NCBI GenBank assembly: GCA_023213315.1
Contig: JAKCPI010009427.1
Location: 1 to 64,000, forward strand
DNA: 64,000 nucleotides
Direction: 5' to 3'
Origin: Euborellia annulipes
Lineage: Eukaryota > Arthropoda > Insecta > Dermaptera > Anisolabididae
Numbering within the stretch: position 1 is the first letter of the stretch; every line of letters begins with the position of its first letter. Below are positions 22,560-33,436 of the stretch, piece by piece. The position numbers were made by a program, and so were the translations under genes. The notes under the pieces were generated by a model that saw nothing but the letters and a program-made list of their open reading frames with translations, was not told where the DNA came from and ran no database searches.

Positions 22560-22640
22560 GGACGATAAGGATAAAAAAACCAGCTTCTGTTTTCTCTCTC
22601 AGGAGCTGGTTTTTTTTTCTCCTTATCGTCGTCATCTGCG
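22560..22640. repeat. Palindrome (hairpin) of about 30-bp arms
   Basis: GAGGACGATAAGGATAAAAA and its near complement face each other around a CTTCTGTTTTCTCTCTCAGG loop. A 96-codon open frame covers it and shows a hydrophobic stretch (WFFFLLIVVICG), but nothing else supports a gene. Confidence 0.5.
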
Positions 22641-22734
22641 GTTCCCAGCTAGAAGCAACTACTGAATCAACATTTATGTTTCGTAAAACAGGAGCAAATT
22701 TCACATTAATATTTATTTTAAATATAATCTCGCA

Positions 22735-22835
22735 AACTTGCTATCTTAAACGATATATTGACTGGCTAATGAAGAGTCTATTTGATCATTGATTGAAAAA
22801 ATTTCATCCTTTTCAAACAAGGCTCTACCTAGTTT
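22735..22835. repeat. Second copy of the GACTGGCTA dispersed repeat
   Basis: It contains CTTGCTATCTTAAACGATAT, GACTGGCTAATGAAGAG, TCTATTTGATC and CAAGGCTCTACCTAGTTT. Confidence 0.5.
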
Positions 22836-22884
22836 AAATATAATATTAAAATTATTATAATAAAGAAGTTATTTATCTATATAT

Positions 22885-23233
22885 CAAGGGCGGATACAAG
22901 GGGGGGGGGGGGGTAAAGAAGGTAATTACCCCCCTGAGATTTGGAAAAAAATACTTTTTTTCGAAAAAAAAATGTATTTTTAATGTAAAATTTTAAAAAT
23001 TAATACTTAAAAATTTGATTTGTATTAATATTCTGGCCAACAAGTACAAACCCAGATAGCACAGTACGTCTATGTACGTACATAAGGCGAATTGTGGTCT
23101 TATGTACGTACAAAGACGTACTGTGCATCTGGGAATGCTCCTTTAAATTACCGAAATTAAGAAAAAAATGTGTGCTGTGCGACCAGTCACTCCAGATTAC
23201 CCCCCGCGAGAAACACCTCTGGATCCGCCACTG
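22885..23233. mobile_element. Repeat C with 8-bp duplication CTATATAT and a nested hairpin
   Basis: The ends CAAGGGCGGATACAAGG and GGATCCGCCACTG are bordered by CTATATAT on both sides. A G-run lies inside the left end. A 90-bp hairpin (CCAGATAGCACAGTACGTC at 23050 and its complement ending 23136) is inserted in the middle and is a separate small MITE. Confidence 0.88.
23049..23137. mobile_element. Small hairpin MITE (CCCAGAT...ATCTGGG)
   Basis: Arms of about 30 bp with GTACGTCTATGTACGTACAT and its complement are separated by a short loop. It is nested in repeat C. Confidence 0.7.
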
Positions 23234-23309
23234 CTATATATAATTCTTCACTAACGCTTCACTTCTTATCCGAGTTGAAAACAATTTTTACTTTATCTTA
23301 TCTATTATA

Positions 23310-23890
23310 TATATATATAATATGGAGAGAGAAAGTATTGCGACCATATCAAAAATTGGTTTTGATGAAAAAAAAAATGTTTTGTGGTCCGGTGAGTTTA
23401 AAAAACTGTTTGTCGGTATGTAACGATTTTAAGTATGAGGAAATGAGCTACGAGATTGAAATTCAAGTTAGGTATCCTCCCGGACATTTGAAATAAGCTT
23501 TTGAACAAAATCGGCCAAAAAATTCTAATACTTTACTGAGGTACTTTTTCAGTTTTTTTTTTTTTTTTCGAATTTGTCAAAATATGGTCTAACGATTTTG
23601 AATGAAGTTCATAAATCAACTATTTTTTAGATGTTCTTTAAAAAGTATATTAATAAGTTTTGTCTAAAACGTGTTTGTAATACACTTTACTGATGTAATT
23701 CAGATTTTTTCAGTGCCATCTATAAAACTCAAGTTTGGAACTTTGGTGTTATGGGAAACTAGATATATATATCTAGACACAAAAAAAATCTGGTGTGACA
23801 GTACTGTACACAACTTTAGAATACTGAAGGTAGGAGAAATTTTTATGTTGTGTATTAAGACACGCCAGATTTTTTTATTTATAGCGCAAA
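23310..23890 (+). mobile_element. Repeat A copy
   Basis: TATGGAGAGAGAAAGTATTG, AAGCTTTTGAACAAAATCGG, the poly-T tract, and the closing hairpin words CTGGTGTGACAGTACTG and ACACGCCAGATTTTTTTA. Two small open frames cross it and are noise. Confidence 0.6.
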
Positions 23891-25029
23891 ATAACTCGAA
23901 AAATTTCGAGAAAATATGTTCTTGAAATTGTGTATTAAATACAAATAAACCACGAATTCAAGGAGGCCATACTTATCTTTCGAATATAATAACTAGTATA
24001 GAATTTAATTAAATAAAAAAAAATTTCTTCCTAGGTACAGGACCCCCTTTAAGAGCGCCAAGTCCGTCACCCGTTAAATTCGCCCTTGGCCCAAGCTATT
24101 ACCGGGAATGATGAAAATACACCACGTGTTTCTATGGGCTCACAAGTCCTTGGTACGTAAAGATTTAATAAAATCCGGAAAGGTCAAATTTAGACTTGGT
24201 TGAATATTTCTCTATTGGCCTTATATACAAAGTAAATGATCTTCACATAGGTAAATAATGCCGAGATTACCGTTACATACAAATGTCAAGCTTAAAGTAT
24301 TATTTCCCTTTTCCAATATTATCTTAAGAAGACTCTAAGAGGCATGTTAAGTTCTAATTATATACAGATCATTGAACATCCGGAATCAAACATGACCCTT
24401 TGGGCCGTCTATTTAGAGACAGAAATAGGTACCTGGCAAATGCAGTAGCTGCCCCTCGAGGCACAACCCTCGCATCGGATAATGCAATTCAATTTATCAA
24501 TATAAATTCAAAAAGGGAAAAATAAAAAAAAATTCTAATCTTGGCTCGAAATGGAGCTAATAATATCAAGTTTAACTTGCAAGGTCAAGGATTTATGCTT
24601 TGATATTCAAATTAGAATAAAAGTTAGCCAATGGAGTGAGTGAGGGAGGGGGGTAGTATAGCGGTTTCAGAGTTGGTGAGAAATTATTTGAAAGCTAATT
24701 ATTCAAATAAAAAAAAAAAAAATACATATACCCCTGCGATAATTATACATAAAAGAAGACATTTTTCCGAAATGCTTTTGATCTTATGTTAATTTATACA
24801 AAATCTTTATTTAAAAAATAATACTTTAAAAAATGAATAATAATATGAATGATATACTATAAATATAAAACATAAATATCCAGTAGTCAAAAAATAAAAA
24901 TTTTTGACCTTGTTCAAAATGATGAATAGAATACGAATATTTTTGTTAAAGTTGAGAATTAAAGGCTTTTGTCTCGTTTCATATAAAAAATTACCGATTT
25001 CTAGTTAACAAAGAAATATTTTTAAAAAT

Positions 25030-25360
25030 TTGATGCACAAGATTTTTTTAAGTCAATAGTTGCCCATAGCACCTAAGTTCCAAACTTGACCATGCGATTC
25101 ATAGATGGCGTTTAGCCACGATTACTGATTCATACAATTTTTACGAAAAGTTTCACTGATATACTTTGTAAAGAGCATCAAAAAAATAATTGTTTTATGA
25201 ATTTTAATCAAAATAGTTTGAGGGAATTTTGAGAAAATCGGTAAAAAACTGAAAAAGTAGTAAATTACTAGTACTTGGTGTATATAGATCAAAATCTCGA
25301 CATCGAATATTTGACATGATGGCAATATATTTCTTATATAGGGTAGGAGAAAGTAAAATG
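25030..25360 (-). mobile_element. Repeat A fragment
   Basis: TCATAGATGGCGTTTAGCCA-type flank, then AATCAAAATAGTTTGAGGG, TGACATGATGGCAATAT and the terminal hairpin at 25325-25358. Confidence 0.5.
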
Positions 25361-25859
25361 GAGTTGAAGATGTTCAGACAGGCAAAGCAAGAGATTAAAT
25401 TTCCCCTTGAGTTTGATTTTTTTCAATTTCAGAACTTATAATTTTCTTTAAACAGTCCAACACTTTACTAATAAATAATTATTTAATTAGTAGTTAAGAA
25501 AATTTACCTATATAAAGATAAAAAAAAATCTCTAATCTACCACTTCTTTTTAGTTTAATCTCAAAAAGATCTATCGTAAATAATTTTTTATTTATAGAAA
25601 AAAAAAAAAAAAAAGATTTCATATCTTGGTCATAATTTTTATAACGTCTATAGAATTATGTGAAATTTGAATTTAATTACCAATGGTTTAAAAGATTAAA
25701 ATCAAAATTAAATTTTTACCCATACACGAATAAGGAGAATAGAAAATAATTAAAGAATACAAAATACAAATAAAAACATTAATAAAAAGCAATATGTATA
25801 CTAGGTTGCAAATTAGATTTTGAATATGTAAATTTTTATTTTTCTTGTTGTTTAATTGT

Positions 25860-26255
25860 TGTTGACGTAGTGATATTAAAAAATAAAGAGCATCAAAAAA
25901 ATAGTTGATTTATGAATTTTAATCAAAATTTTTGGAACGAATTTTGAGAAAATCGCAAAAAACTGAAAAAGTACATCAGAAGAGTACTAGTACTTAATGG
26001 CTGATTTTCTTCAAAAGTTTATTTTCACTCCTTGGGGGGGGGGGGGGGTGCTTAACTCAAATATAAAATTTCAACCTCCTAACTCTTTTCGATCTTGAGA
26101 TATTTTCTTCACAGACAGATCAATTTGCGGGATCCACTTTTTTGGAACCTCAAAACATGAATTTCCATCAAAATCCCGACATCGAATTTTTGACATAATC
26201 GCAATACTTTCTATATATTTCATATATAGGATAAGAAAAAGTAAAAATTGGTATA
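25860..26255 (-). mobile_element. Repeat A copy (5' half) with G-run
   Basis: GGAACGAATTTTGAGAAAAT, GAGTACTAGTACTTAATGG, a G-run at 26033, AAATCCCGACATCGAATTTT and the terminal hairpin ATATATAGGATAAGAAAAAG. Confidence 0.6.
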
Positions 26256-26274
26256 TTAATTTGTTTTATTAGAA

Positions 26275-26425
26275 GCGAACGCCTGTGAGTTAGGCAACCA
26301 ATCGCCTCCTTCGTTTTGACCGCCATTCATCCAGGGAAGGGGAAGGCTGGCATATAGGGAATAGAAAAAATTCCAGCCCTTATGGTCGCCATTCACGTAC
26401 TAACAATGTGGGTCCCTGAGCAAGA
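26275..26425 (+). mobile_element. Composite: TIR fragment plus repeat B 3' end
   Basis: It begins with GAACGCCTGTGAGTTAGGCA, the terminal motif of the element at 1018-1306, and ends with GGTCGCCATTCACGTACTAA and GGGTCCCTGAGC from repeat B. Confidence 0.45.
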
Positions 26426-26889
26426 ATGGATGTAATACTATATGTTGTAAAAATCCTATAAAATAAAAAAAAAAAGGAAATGACTCATTTGTTGAAACAT
26501 GATATTGTTGATTTTCAATTAGAATTCAAAAATTTTAATAAAAATTCTTTGTTTTGCCATTCCAAAATTATTATATGAATTATCTTCTCTATAAATAAAG
26601 TGTTACTAAGCTTAAAGAATTTCATATATGTATGATGTAATATTGATATCCCATATTGTTCATTGGTATATAGTAGTTTCATACCAAAGAAACTATCAAA
26701 TGGTTAGATGAGAGTTGAGGATGTTGCAATTATAATTTGATGAATTTGATCGAAAAGTTTTAGATTGAATCCCAGAGAAATATTATATATTTTCAGAGTG
26801 GAGAAAAGTAAAATAATCAAAAATAAAAAAGAAGTAACTTATTAAATAGAAATATTGGAAATTATAAATAAGTGTACTTCATTACTTTA

Positions 26890-27125
26890 TCTTCTTCTTC
26901 TATCTTGACATTATTCCTATGTGGGGTCGGCAAAATTAATTGATAAACAGATGAGACCGAGAGAAAAGCAAGCCGACCCGTCTCAAGGCCTGACGCTTGA
27001 TATGAAAAAGGAAAAAAAAGGCTGACATAAAGCGAAGGAATAATTGCCAGAAACTCAGCTTTAGCTCGGGTAACTCGTGGTCGCCATCCACATACTCACT
27101 AGAAGTGAGCCCCTCAGTGGTACTT
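26890..27125 (+). mobile_element. Repeat B, diverged copy
   Basis: It has the same order as the copy at 2464: a CTT run, GTGGGGTCGGC, TGACGCTTGATATGAAAAAG, CTCGTGGTCGCCATCCACAT, and GTGAGCCCCTCAG. It is clearly older, with several indels. Confidence 0.6.
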
Positions 27126-27490
27126 CATTACTTTATAGAAATGATTATTTACCAATGAGTTCGATTCTTCATGTATTTAAGTTACTAAATAGCTAGTTCA
27201 AAAAAGAATTAAAGCTAATAAAACAAAATTCGCTCTTGACATTTGACAGCTCTGTACACAACTACGGTCCGAAATGTAGACAAAGAAATAAACAAGGGCA
27301 ATAATCAAACAATGGATTCGATTCAATAAAAACTCGTTTATCCGGATATCAATAATCTAAATCACTAGTTTCCAAAGAGGGAAGGGGTAGTGGAGCGATC
27401 AAGTGGGGCAAATGTAGCCTTGCTTTCATTTGAGGGGCGTTTAATAGTAATAAGGTGCTGCTAAGCATAAAGAAGAATAAGGGATGGTTG

Positions 27491-27845
27491 CAGGGGCGTA
27501 AATAACACCCTCGCAGACCGCGCAATGCGGGGGGGGGGAGGCAGCAGGTCAAGGAGCGCAGAGACCCGGGCGCAAAAATTTCCCGGGTCACGGAACAATT
27601 TGGTTCCGCAAAAAAATTTCGTGACCCTAAAAAAAAAAGGATTACCATGAGAGGGGAAAAAAAATTTTGCCACGTGACGGAACAATTAAAAAAATTCGGT
27701 TTTGCAAAAAAAAGAGAAATTCGGTTTTGCAAAAGGGGGGGGGGGGGGGGCGAAAAATTTCTATATAGCCCCTCCCCCCGGAGGGGGACGTCATTCTTGT
27801 TCCTGTGGGGGGGGGGGGGCACCAGTCAATGTAGTTACGCCTCTG
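27491..27845. mobile_element. G-run-rich MITE (CAGGGGCGTA ends)
   Basis: The ends CAGGGGCGTA and TACGCCTCTG are inverted. The body has G-runs at 27529, 27736 and 27807 and a duplicated unit GAAATTCGGTTTTGCAAAA. The flanks GATGGTTG and GCTTGTTG match in six of eight positions, so a target duplication is not firm. Long open frames here are noise. Confidence 0.65.
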
Positions 27846-28059
27846 GCTTGTTGTTTCACTTCTAATTAACAGCTCGGATAAGTTGGTTGACTATGACTCC
27901 CGAGTCTTTTCACATCTAATTAAGTTAATCATTTGATCAAATAAGAGCCCAGATCGTCGGAGTTTGGTTCTAATGTGATGTTTTAACATGAAAATGTATA
28001 TAAACCAAAATAAAACTCCCTTTTAAACTAAACCTAATGTAGTAAGGAAGAAAGAAAAG

Positions 28060-28262
28060 AGCGATTGCAGCTAATTTTATTTCGTTTATTATCGCTTCAA
28101 GCCGACGTTTCGGTCAGATATACGACCATCATCAGGGCTTAAGAGTGTCAACAAAATTTCTCAAAAAGTCGACCGAAACGTCGGCTTGAAGCGATAATAA
28201 ACGAAATAAAATAAGCTGCAATCGCTTTTTTCTTTCTTCCTTACTACAAGATCTTCTCAGCT
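28060..28262. mobile_element. Foldback element with a canonical hammerhead in one arm
   Basis: Arms of about 85 bp (AAAGCGATTGCAGCT-type outer ends, then TTTATTTCGTTTATTATCGC and its complement) are inverted around 28150. The left arm holds the complete hammerhead-like motif. The right arm keeps only its 3' half. A related fragment lies at 660-760. Confidence 0.8.
28099..28140 (-). ncRNA. Hammerhead ribozyme motif, canonical core
   Basis: Stem I AAGCC/GGCTT (5 bp), core CTGATGA, one unpaired T, stem II GGTC/GACC with loop GTATATCT, then GAAAC and the cleavage triplet GTC. Every conserved core base of the hammerhead is present. Stem III is reduced to ACGT, which can only pair with a second copy, so a dimer would be the active form. 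The single extra base after the core is a departure from the textbook fold. Confidence 0.6.
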
Positions 28263-28339
28263 ATACGCCTCACTTTAAAATAAACCTAGTGTGTTTACTT
28301 TTAACTATTGTTAAATTATTTTAAAAAAAAGAAATGCAT

Positions 28340-28620
28340 TAATGTCAAAATGTCGATTTTTAGATTTTGATGAATATACACCTTTTGAAGCTCTCTGAGT
28401 TCAAAAAAAAAAGTTGCTACCGCTACAAAATAAAGCAAGAAGGAAATGAGCTACGAGTTTGAAATTTTATATTTAAATTAGATGTCCTCACGAGACGAAA
28501 AAATAAAATCGACCAAAGAGTATTAGTATTTTACTGATATTCTATACTTTTTCAGTTTTTTTTTTTCCGATTTTCTCAAAAAATAATTTTATTGAGTAAG
28601 AAGCCAGTATCTGTCATATT
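28340..28620 (+). mobile_element. Repeat A fragment
   Basis: TGTCGATTTTTAGATTTTGA, GGAAATGAGCTACGAGTTTG, GACCAAAGAGTATTAGTATT and the poly-T tract are present. A second copy follows in the same direction. Confidence 0.5.
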
Positions 28621-28664
28621 TAACTATTCAATGAGTATTTTATAAGATCATATTAAATGTTGAA

Positions 28665-29170
28665 ATTTTACTTTCTCTTACCCATATATAAATAAATTAT
28701 TAATTGGCCTATATTGAGAGAAATCATTGGATTCATGTAAAAAATTCGATTTCGAGATTTTGATGGAAATACATGTTTTTAGTCCAAAAAAGTGGGTTCC
28801 GCAAAATGTCTGTCTGGGAACAAAATATCTTAAGAACGAAAAAAGCTAGGAGGTTGAAATTTTATATTTAAGTTAAATACCTCCCTGGGACGTGACGCGA
28901 AGATTTTGAACTAGATCGGTCAAAAAGTATTAATACTTTAGTGATGTATTTTTTTTTTTTTTTTTTTTTTTCAAAATTAGCTTTAACAATTTTGATTAAA
29001 ATTCATAAATCACTTATTTTTTTAGATATTCTTTATAATGTATATTCTCATATTCCCCCCCTAAGCATACTCTCCGATTGTACCAGTAAAAATTGTTACC
29101 ATGATAACAGAATATTTTTCTCTTTATAAATTTTACTACATCTTGTGGATGGAAACTAAATATATATAAT
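28665..29170 (+). mobile_element. Repeat A copy
   Basis: TTTACTTTCTCTTACCCATA hairpin, GATTTCGAGATTTTGATGG, AAAAGCTAGGAGGTTGAAAT, poly-T at 28948-28970 and TTAGATATTCTTTATAATGT. Confidence 0.6.
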
Positions 29171-29774
29171 ATTAAAACAAAAAATATAACAGAACACAAC
29201 TTTAATGGAGTGGTTCTTGCAAACTGATTTTCACCATGAGCTTCTTGAGGTGCCATCATTGTCTAAAATAGCGAGTCGGCTAATATGAAATACCGAAGGA
29301 GAAATTTTTATTTGCGAATTTTACAAACCCTGAATTTATAATATAAATTATTTTCTTTCAAAATGCAAACTTAATACCTATTACCCTACATGACAACAGG
29401 CCGCCTCAATACCTATTCCATATTACCCGCCAACGGACATTTTTTTTTGTTTGCTCAAAAAACGGTAAATAAAATTTTTTTTGAAACTTAAAACCACAAA
29501 GAACATGTTTAAAACAATCAAAAGTTTGTTTCAGTTCGACCTTATTTTTTCTAACATCTTCCGATACCCACTAAAAGTTATGGTATTCCATATTACCCTC
29601 CCTCTATATATATTTTCACTGACAATCATTTTTTTGTTTCAATGTTTCAGAAACTAAAGTTCGACTACAATAAAGATCGGGATGACAAAGTTAAAATACG
29701 ATAAAAAGAAGGAAAGGGTGTGTAGAGGTAGATGAAAAAATAGATAGCTATTGAGCATATGTCAGATGACTCAC

Positions 29775-29877
29775 AATAGGAAGTCCTGCTCCCAACATGG
29801 ATTCGGGCCCTTCACTGTCACCGTCGTCGTTTTCACGTTTTGCAGCTTGAGTGTCACGTATGTGTTGAACTGGGCAG
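29775..29877 (-). CDS. unc-13: unc-13 exon, C2A domain core (FNTYVTLK...WEQDFLF)
   Basis: The acceptor TTTTCTAG precedes 29877 and the donor GTGAGT starts at 29774. The 103-bp exon contains 2 bases, 33 codons and 2 bases. It translates to a segment with [13 protein letters not shown], then TTTVTVKG and [10 protein letters not shown], which is the hallmark of the UNC-13/Munc13 C2A domain. C2A of Munc13 forms homodimers and binds the zinc finger of RIM at the presynaptic active zone. It is a C2 fold that does not bind calcium, in line with the absence here of an obvious aspartate pentad. The last two bases (TT) join the first base (C) of the next exon to give Phe. GC content is near 50%, in contrast with the AT-rich flanks. 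There are no stops or frameshifts, so the exon looks functional. Confidence 0.93.
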
Positions 29878-30743
29878 CTAGAAAACACAATGGAAACAAT
29901 GTACTGGATGATTTTATTTACCCCTCAACTCGCATTCAGTTCTTATCTCGAATCACTCCTGACATATATACTATGTATGTATGTGCACACGAATTTCTAA
30001 TTAACCCATTAACGCCCAATGTCCTATTTTTAGTATTTTGCTTTTATTATTATTTATAAGTTCACGAGCAACTTTGTTTTGTAAAATTGAATTATATAAA
30101 AGATAATTAAAAGTTTATATGTAAATTATTAAAAAAATATTTTCGATTTATGCCGGATTTACATAAATATTATTTAAAGCTGTTTTCAAGTTAAAACAAA
30201 CTAAAAGAAAGCTATTAAATAATAAAGTCTTTTTTTTCAACCTCAAAATTGTTGATATTTAATTGTTAATCAAGTCAACCTGACAAAGTCAATATCCAAT
30301 GTTAATCCGAGGATATAAAAATGTATATTTATTCTAGAAAAAAAAAATTCTGATTATTCAAGAGGGACAAGGTCTAACTCTAAGTCAAAGTGTGTAACTT
30401 TATTGATTGGAATTACCATTTTTTTTATTAAGAATATTTTATATAGAAAAAATTGTCATGTAAAAATTGTATATATAACTTTTTTAAAGAAATTATTTAA
30501 TAAATTTGGATTTGTAATATGGAAAAAAAGAGAAAGAACGTGGGTTTGACTTATTCTAGTGCTTGATTTTTTTTTTTTTTTTACGAGATAAAATAATCTT
30601 AATAAGTGAAATTAATATTTTCATTTGTAGAGAAAATTCAATCAATCGGATTTATAAAATAAAATAGCCTATTTATGAGTAACTACGGGGTTGTTCAATT
30701 TAAAAAATTGCCTTCAAAATCACATAACAAGAATTATAAATTA

Positions 30744-31100
30744 TTATTACTAGCCGCGCCGCCCGCCTGAACCCCCCCGCCAGCTAGCTCGGGCCCGCCT
30801 GCTTCTTTATGAAAAGAAAATTATTATTACTATTCCATTCCAGTGCCTGCTTTGATTATATTCATAGAATACATAAATGTAAAGAATACATAAATATTTC
30901 TCTATACATTTCCTATGGGAGAAATCGTAAAGGAATTAATAACTCAAAAAGTTAAGGGAATTTCGGGACGAAAATAATTTTCCTGTAATCCCTAGAAGGT
31001 CCGCTTTAAGCATATAAAATTTCGTTTCAAAATTTAAACAGGAAGTTGGTCAACAGACAAACAGACAGATGAACATTAGCGAATTATATTATTATATCTT
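30744..31100 (+). mobile_element. Non-LTR-like repeat remnant (CTAGCCGCGCCGCCC start)
   Basis: A GC-rich start (ACTAGCCGCGCCGCCCGCC) is followed by TTTCGGGACGAAAATAATTT, AAAATTTCGTTTCAAAATTT and CAACAGACAAACAGACAG. This order is familiar from insect interspersed repeats of the RTE-like/SINE type. It has no open frame. Fragments of the GC-rich start occur at 52851 and, inverted, at 50755. Confidence 0.45.
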
Positions 31101-31621
31101 GCATCGAGAAAATATTTAAATACAAAAAACAATAAATGATTGTAAATATAATTTCTGTTTTAAATAAGAAATAGGCCTAAATATATTCAAATCTATAAAA
31201 ATATTTAATAAAATTTAATTTAGTTTTAGCTGAGGATGGACAAAATATTCAACAAAAATTTTGTTTTATATTTAAATAAATAGTGCGAAAAATGGGATTT
31301 ATTATTTACTTCAAAATTATTAAAAAATTCACTTTACTTTAGAAAAGATTAGAAAAAAAAATTTCAAAACTAAAACACAAAAAAAGGCCCTCAAAAATGT
31401 AGTTATCAAAAGAAAATTGGCCTTATTCTAGCAGAAAACTAGAAATAAATAAAATTTTATTTGATTGATTTTTCAAAGACAAATTTTCATTACATTTTTT
31501 TTTTTAATAATTTTTTGGTTTTCACCTGAGCCCCGAGGGGAAAAAAATATAAATATTGGCCATATACCCGTAAGTCAAACGTAAAAGGTGCTTACGACTC
31601 CCGTATACATGTATATAGATT

Positions 31622-32098
31622 CATAGGCGCCGGAACTTGGGGGAACAAGGGTACATTGCCCCCCCCCCTGGCATCCTATAGGAGGGGGCAAAGGGGGGCA
31701 ATATGTCTTCTTTTATTTCATTTATTTTTAAAAATGATACATTTTTACTTTTGAGAAATAAAATCTTTTAAATTAAAAAAAATTAAAAGAGTAAGAAATT
31801 CATTTTTTTTTTTTTCAAAATATTTTATATAGACCCTATTGTATTTCTAATTTCTAAAAACATTTTATATTGAATTAAAAGAAGAAAATTAAAAATATTT
31901 ATTTCCTTCAAATAGTATAAATATAGCCTAAAAAATTTTTGATTAAATCACTAGCAAATTTTTTAAAATTTAAAATTTTTAAAGCTTTATAGTAGATTTG
32001 TTTTTGTTTTATACTATTTGAACATATTAAATTATTTTAATTTTCTAAAAAAAAATTGTTACCCCCCCCCCTGATTCAAATTCATTCCGGCGCCCCTG
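31622..32098. mobile_element. hAT MITE with 8-bp duplication TATAGATT
   Basis: The ends CATAGGCGCCGGAAC and ATTCCGGCGCCCCTG are bordered by TATAGATT at 31614-31621 and 32099-32106. C- and G-runs lie just inside each end. Confidence 0.92.
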
Positions 32099-33436
32099 TA
32101 TAGATTTGAAAAATTTTGGAGGGAGGGGGCCCTAGGCGCCCCCTCCTGATGGGAGGTTACAAAATTAAATGGTCAATATTAAATTGAAAGTAAAATTTCA
32201 TCTTTTAAGTAAGTTGCAAATTAGCGGTCTTTGCATTTTAAGTTCGCTAAAATGGCGACTTGATTCTGGTTGCAAAAACCTCTATAAATCTAGTCAATAT
32301 ACTGTTTAATAAATAAAATATCATTTGATTATAATTAAAAAAAAAAAAAAAAAAATTATAAGAAAACCAAAGTAGTAATGTTCTTTAATTTATAAAATAT
32401 TTGATCTTTTGTAACATCAAAATGTGATACTAAAATATAAATTTAAAAAAAAAATTCACCCCTGGGCGTTAATTTATTAAAAATTTACAGATAAATGTTT
32501 ATTTAAAAAATTTTTTTTTCCCATACTTTAGTTAAATAATGATAATTGATTTGTAATATCGAAGGCGACTTTCAAAGGGTCAAACCGAATTCGAGTTGTT
32601 GGAACCAAACAAATATAAAATTCATTTGAAAAGTTTCCGTTTATTCTCTCATTATTAATTCATCAATTTTTCAATAATCCATTGAATTTTTCTCTATCCC
32701 GGATTTATTTTTAAAAATATCTACAATATTGTTTATTAATATAATGTAAAATTAAATTGAGGTTAACCTAACTTAAGAATTGAGTTAAGCGGAGATTTGC
32801 ATGACTCAGGTGGTTTTCGTGGAAAAGTCAATTGCTGATGAATAGCATTCATTCGCGTTGATAAATATGTTTAAAAGAAAATATATTGAAGTCAATTACT
32901 TAATTTATAGCTTTCAATGACAAAACATTTTCGATATATGCCCCATATTTCATGCAAAAAATATATATTTAATTAATATATTAATATACTAACCAATATA
33001 GTACTTTTGTTATAAAAATGTGAATTAAGAAAATCATATATTGAATAAAATTATCAGAAAAAAAGGTATCTCGAACAAGATTTAAATTTCAAGCATTTCA
33101 AGTTCATAATATATTAATTTTTGAGTCACAAAATGTTCTTCTTTTAGAGCGTAAAAAATAATGAAGTGTCTTTCGTTTTTCAATATCTTGAATAGTTTTT
33201 GAGATATTCGGCAACGAATTTTTTCTAATTTTGTATTTTTTTTTTTATTTAAAAAAAATATATATATTTTTTATAAAATTCATGAGCGGAAACATAGGAA
33301 GGTTTTGGGGGGTTCAAACCCCTCCCTCTCCTCCATGAGATATGAATCAAGACTATTCTAATATATACTGGTAAGTTAAGAATTATATAAAATATATATA
33401 TTTCCAATTTGGGCAAGAAATGCTCTAATATTTAAA

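Larger units (their letters stand above)
9287..29774 (-). other. unc-13 intron 3 (20.5 kb, repeat-filled)
   Basis: This intron separates the two halves of the C2A domain. Its repeats are listed separately. Stretches without an assigned repeat (13040-13830, 14700-15200, 17530-18020, 19550-20150, 21700-22480, 23900-25020, 26430-26880, 29200-29770) are AT-rich and I see no coding exon in them. The part at 24040-24700 is less AT-rich and apparently single copy, but has no splice-bounded open frame. Confidence 0.8.

Noticed and set aside
27349..27822. 157-codon Pro/Phe-rich minus-strand frame
   Set aside because: It is made of G/C homopolymer runs and MITE sequence; the composition is not protein-like.
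29014..29259. Minus-strand 81-codon frame with EAHGENQ start
   Set aside because: Most of it is repeat A sequence read in reverse.
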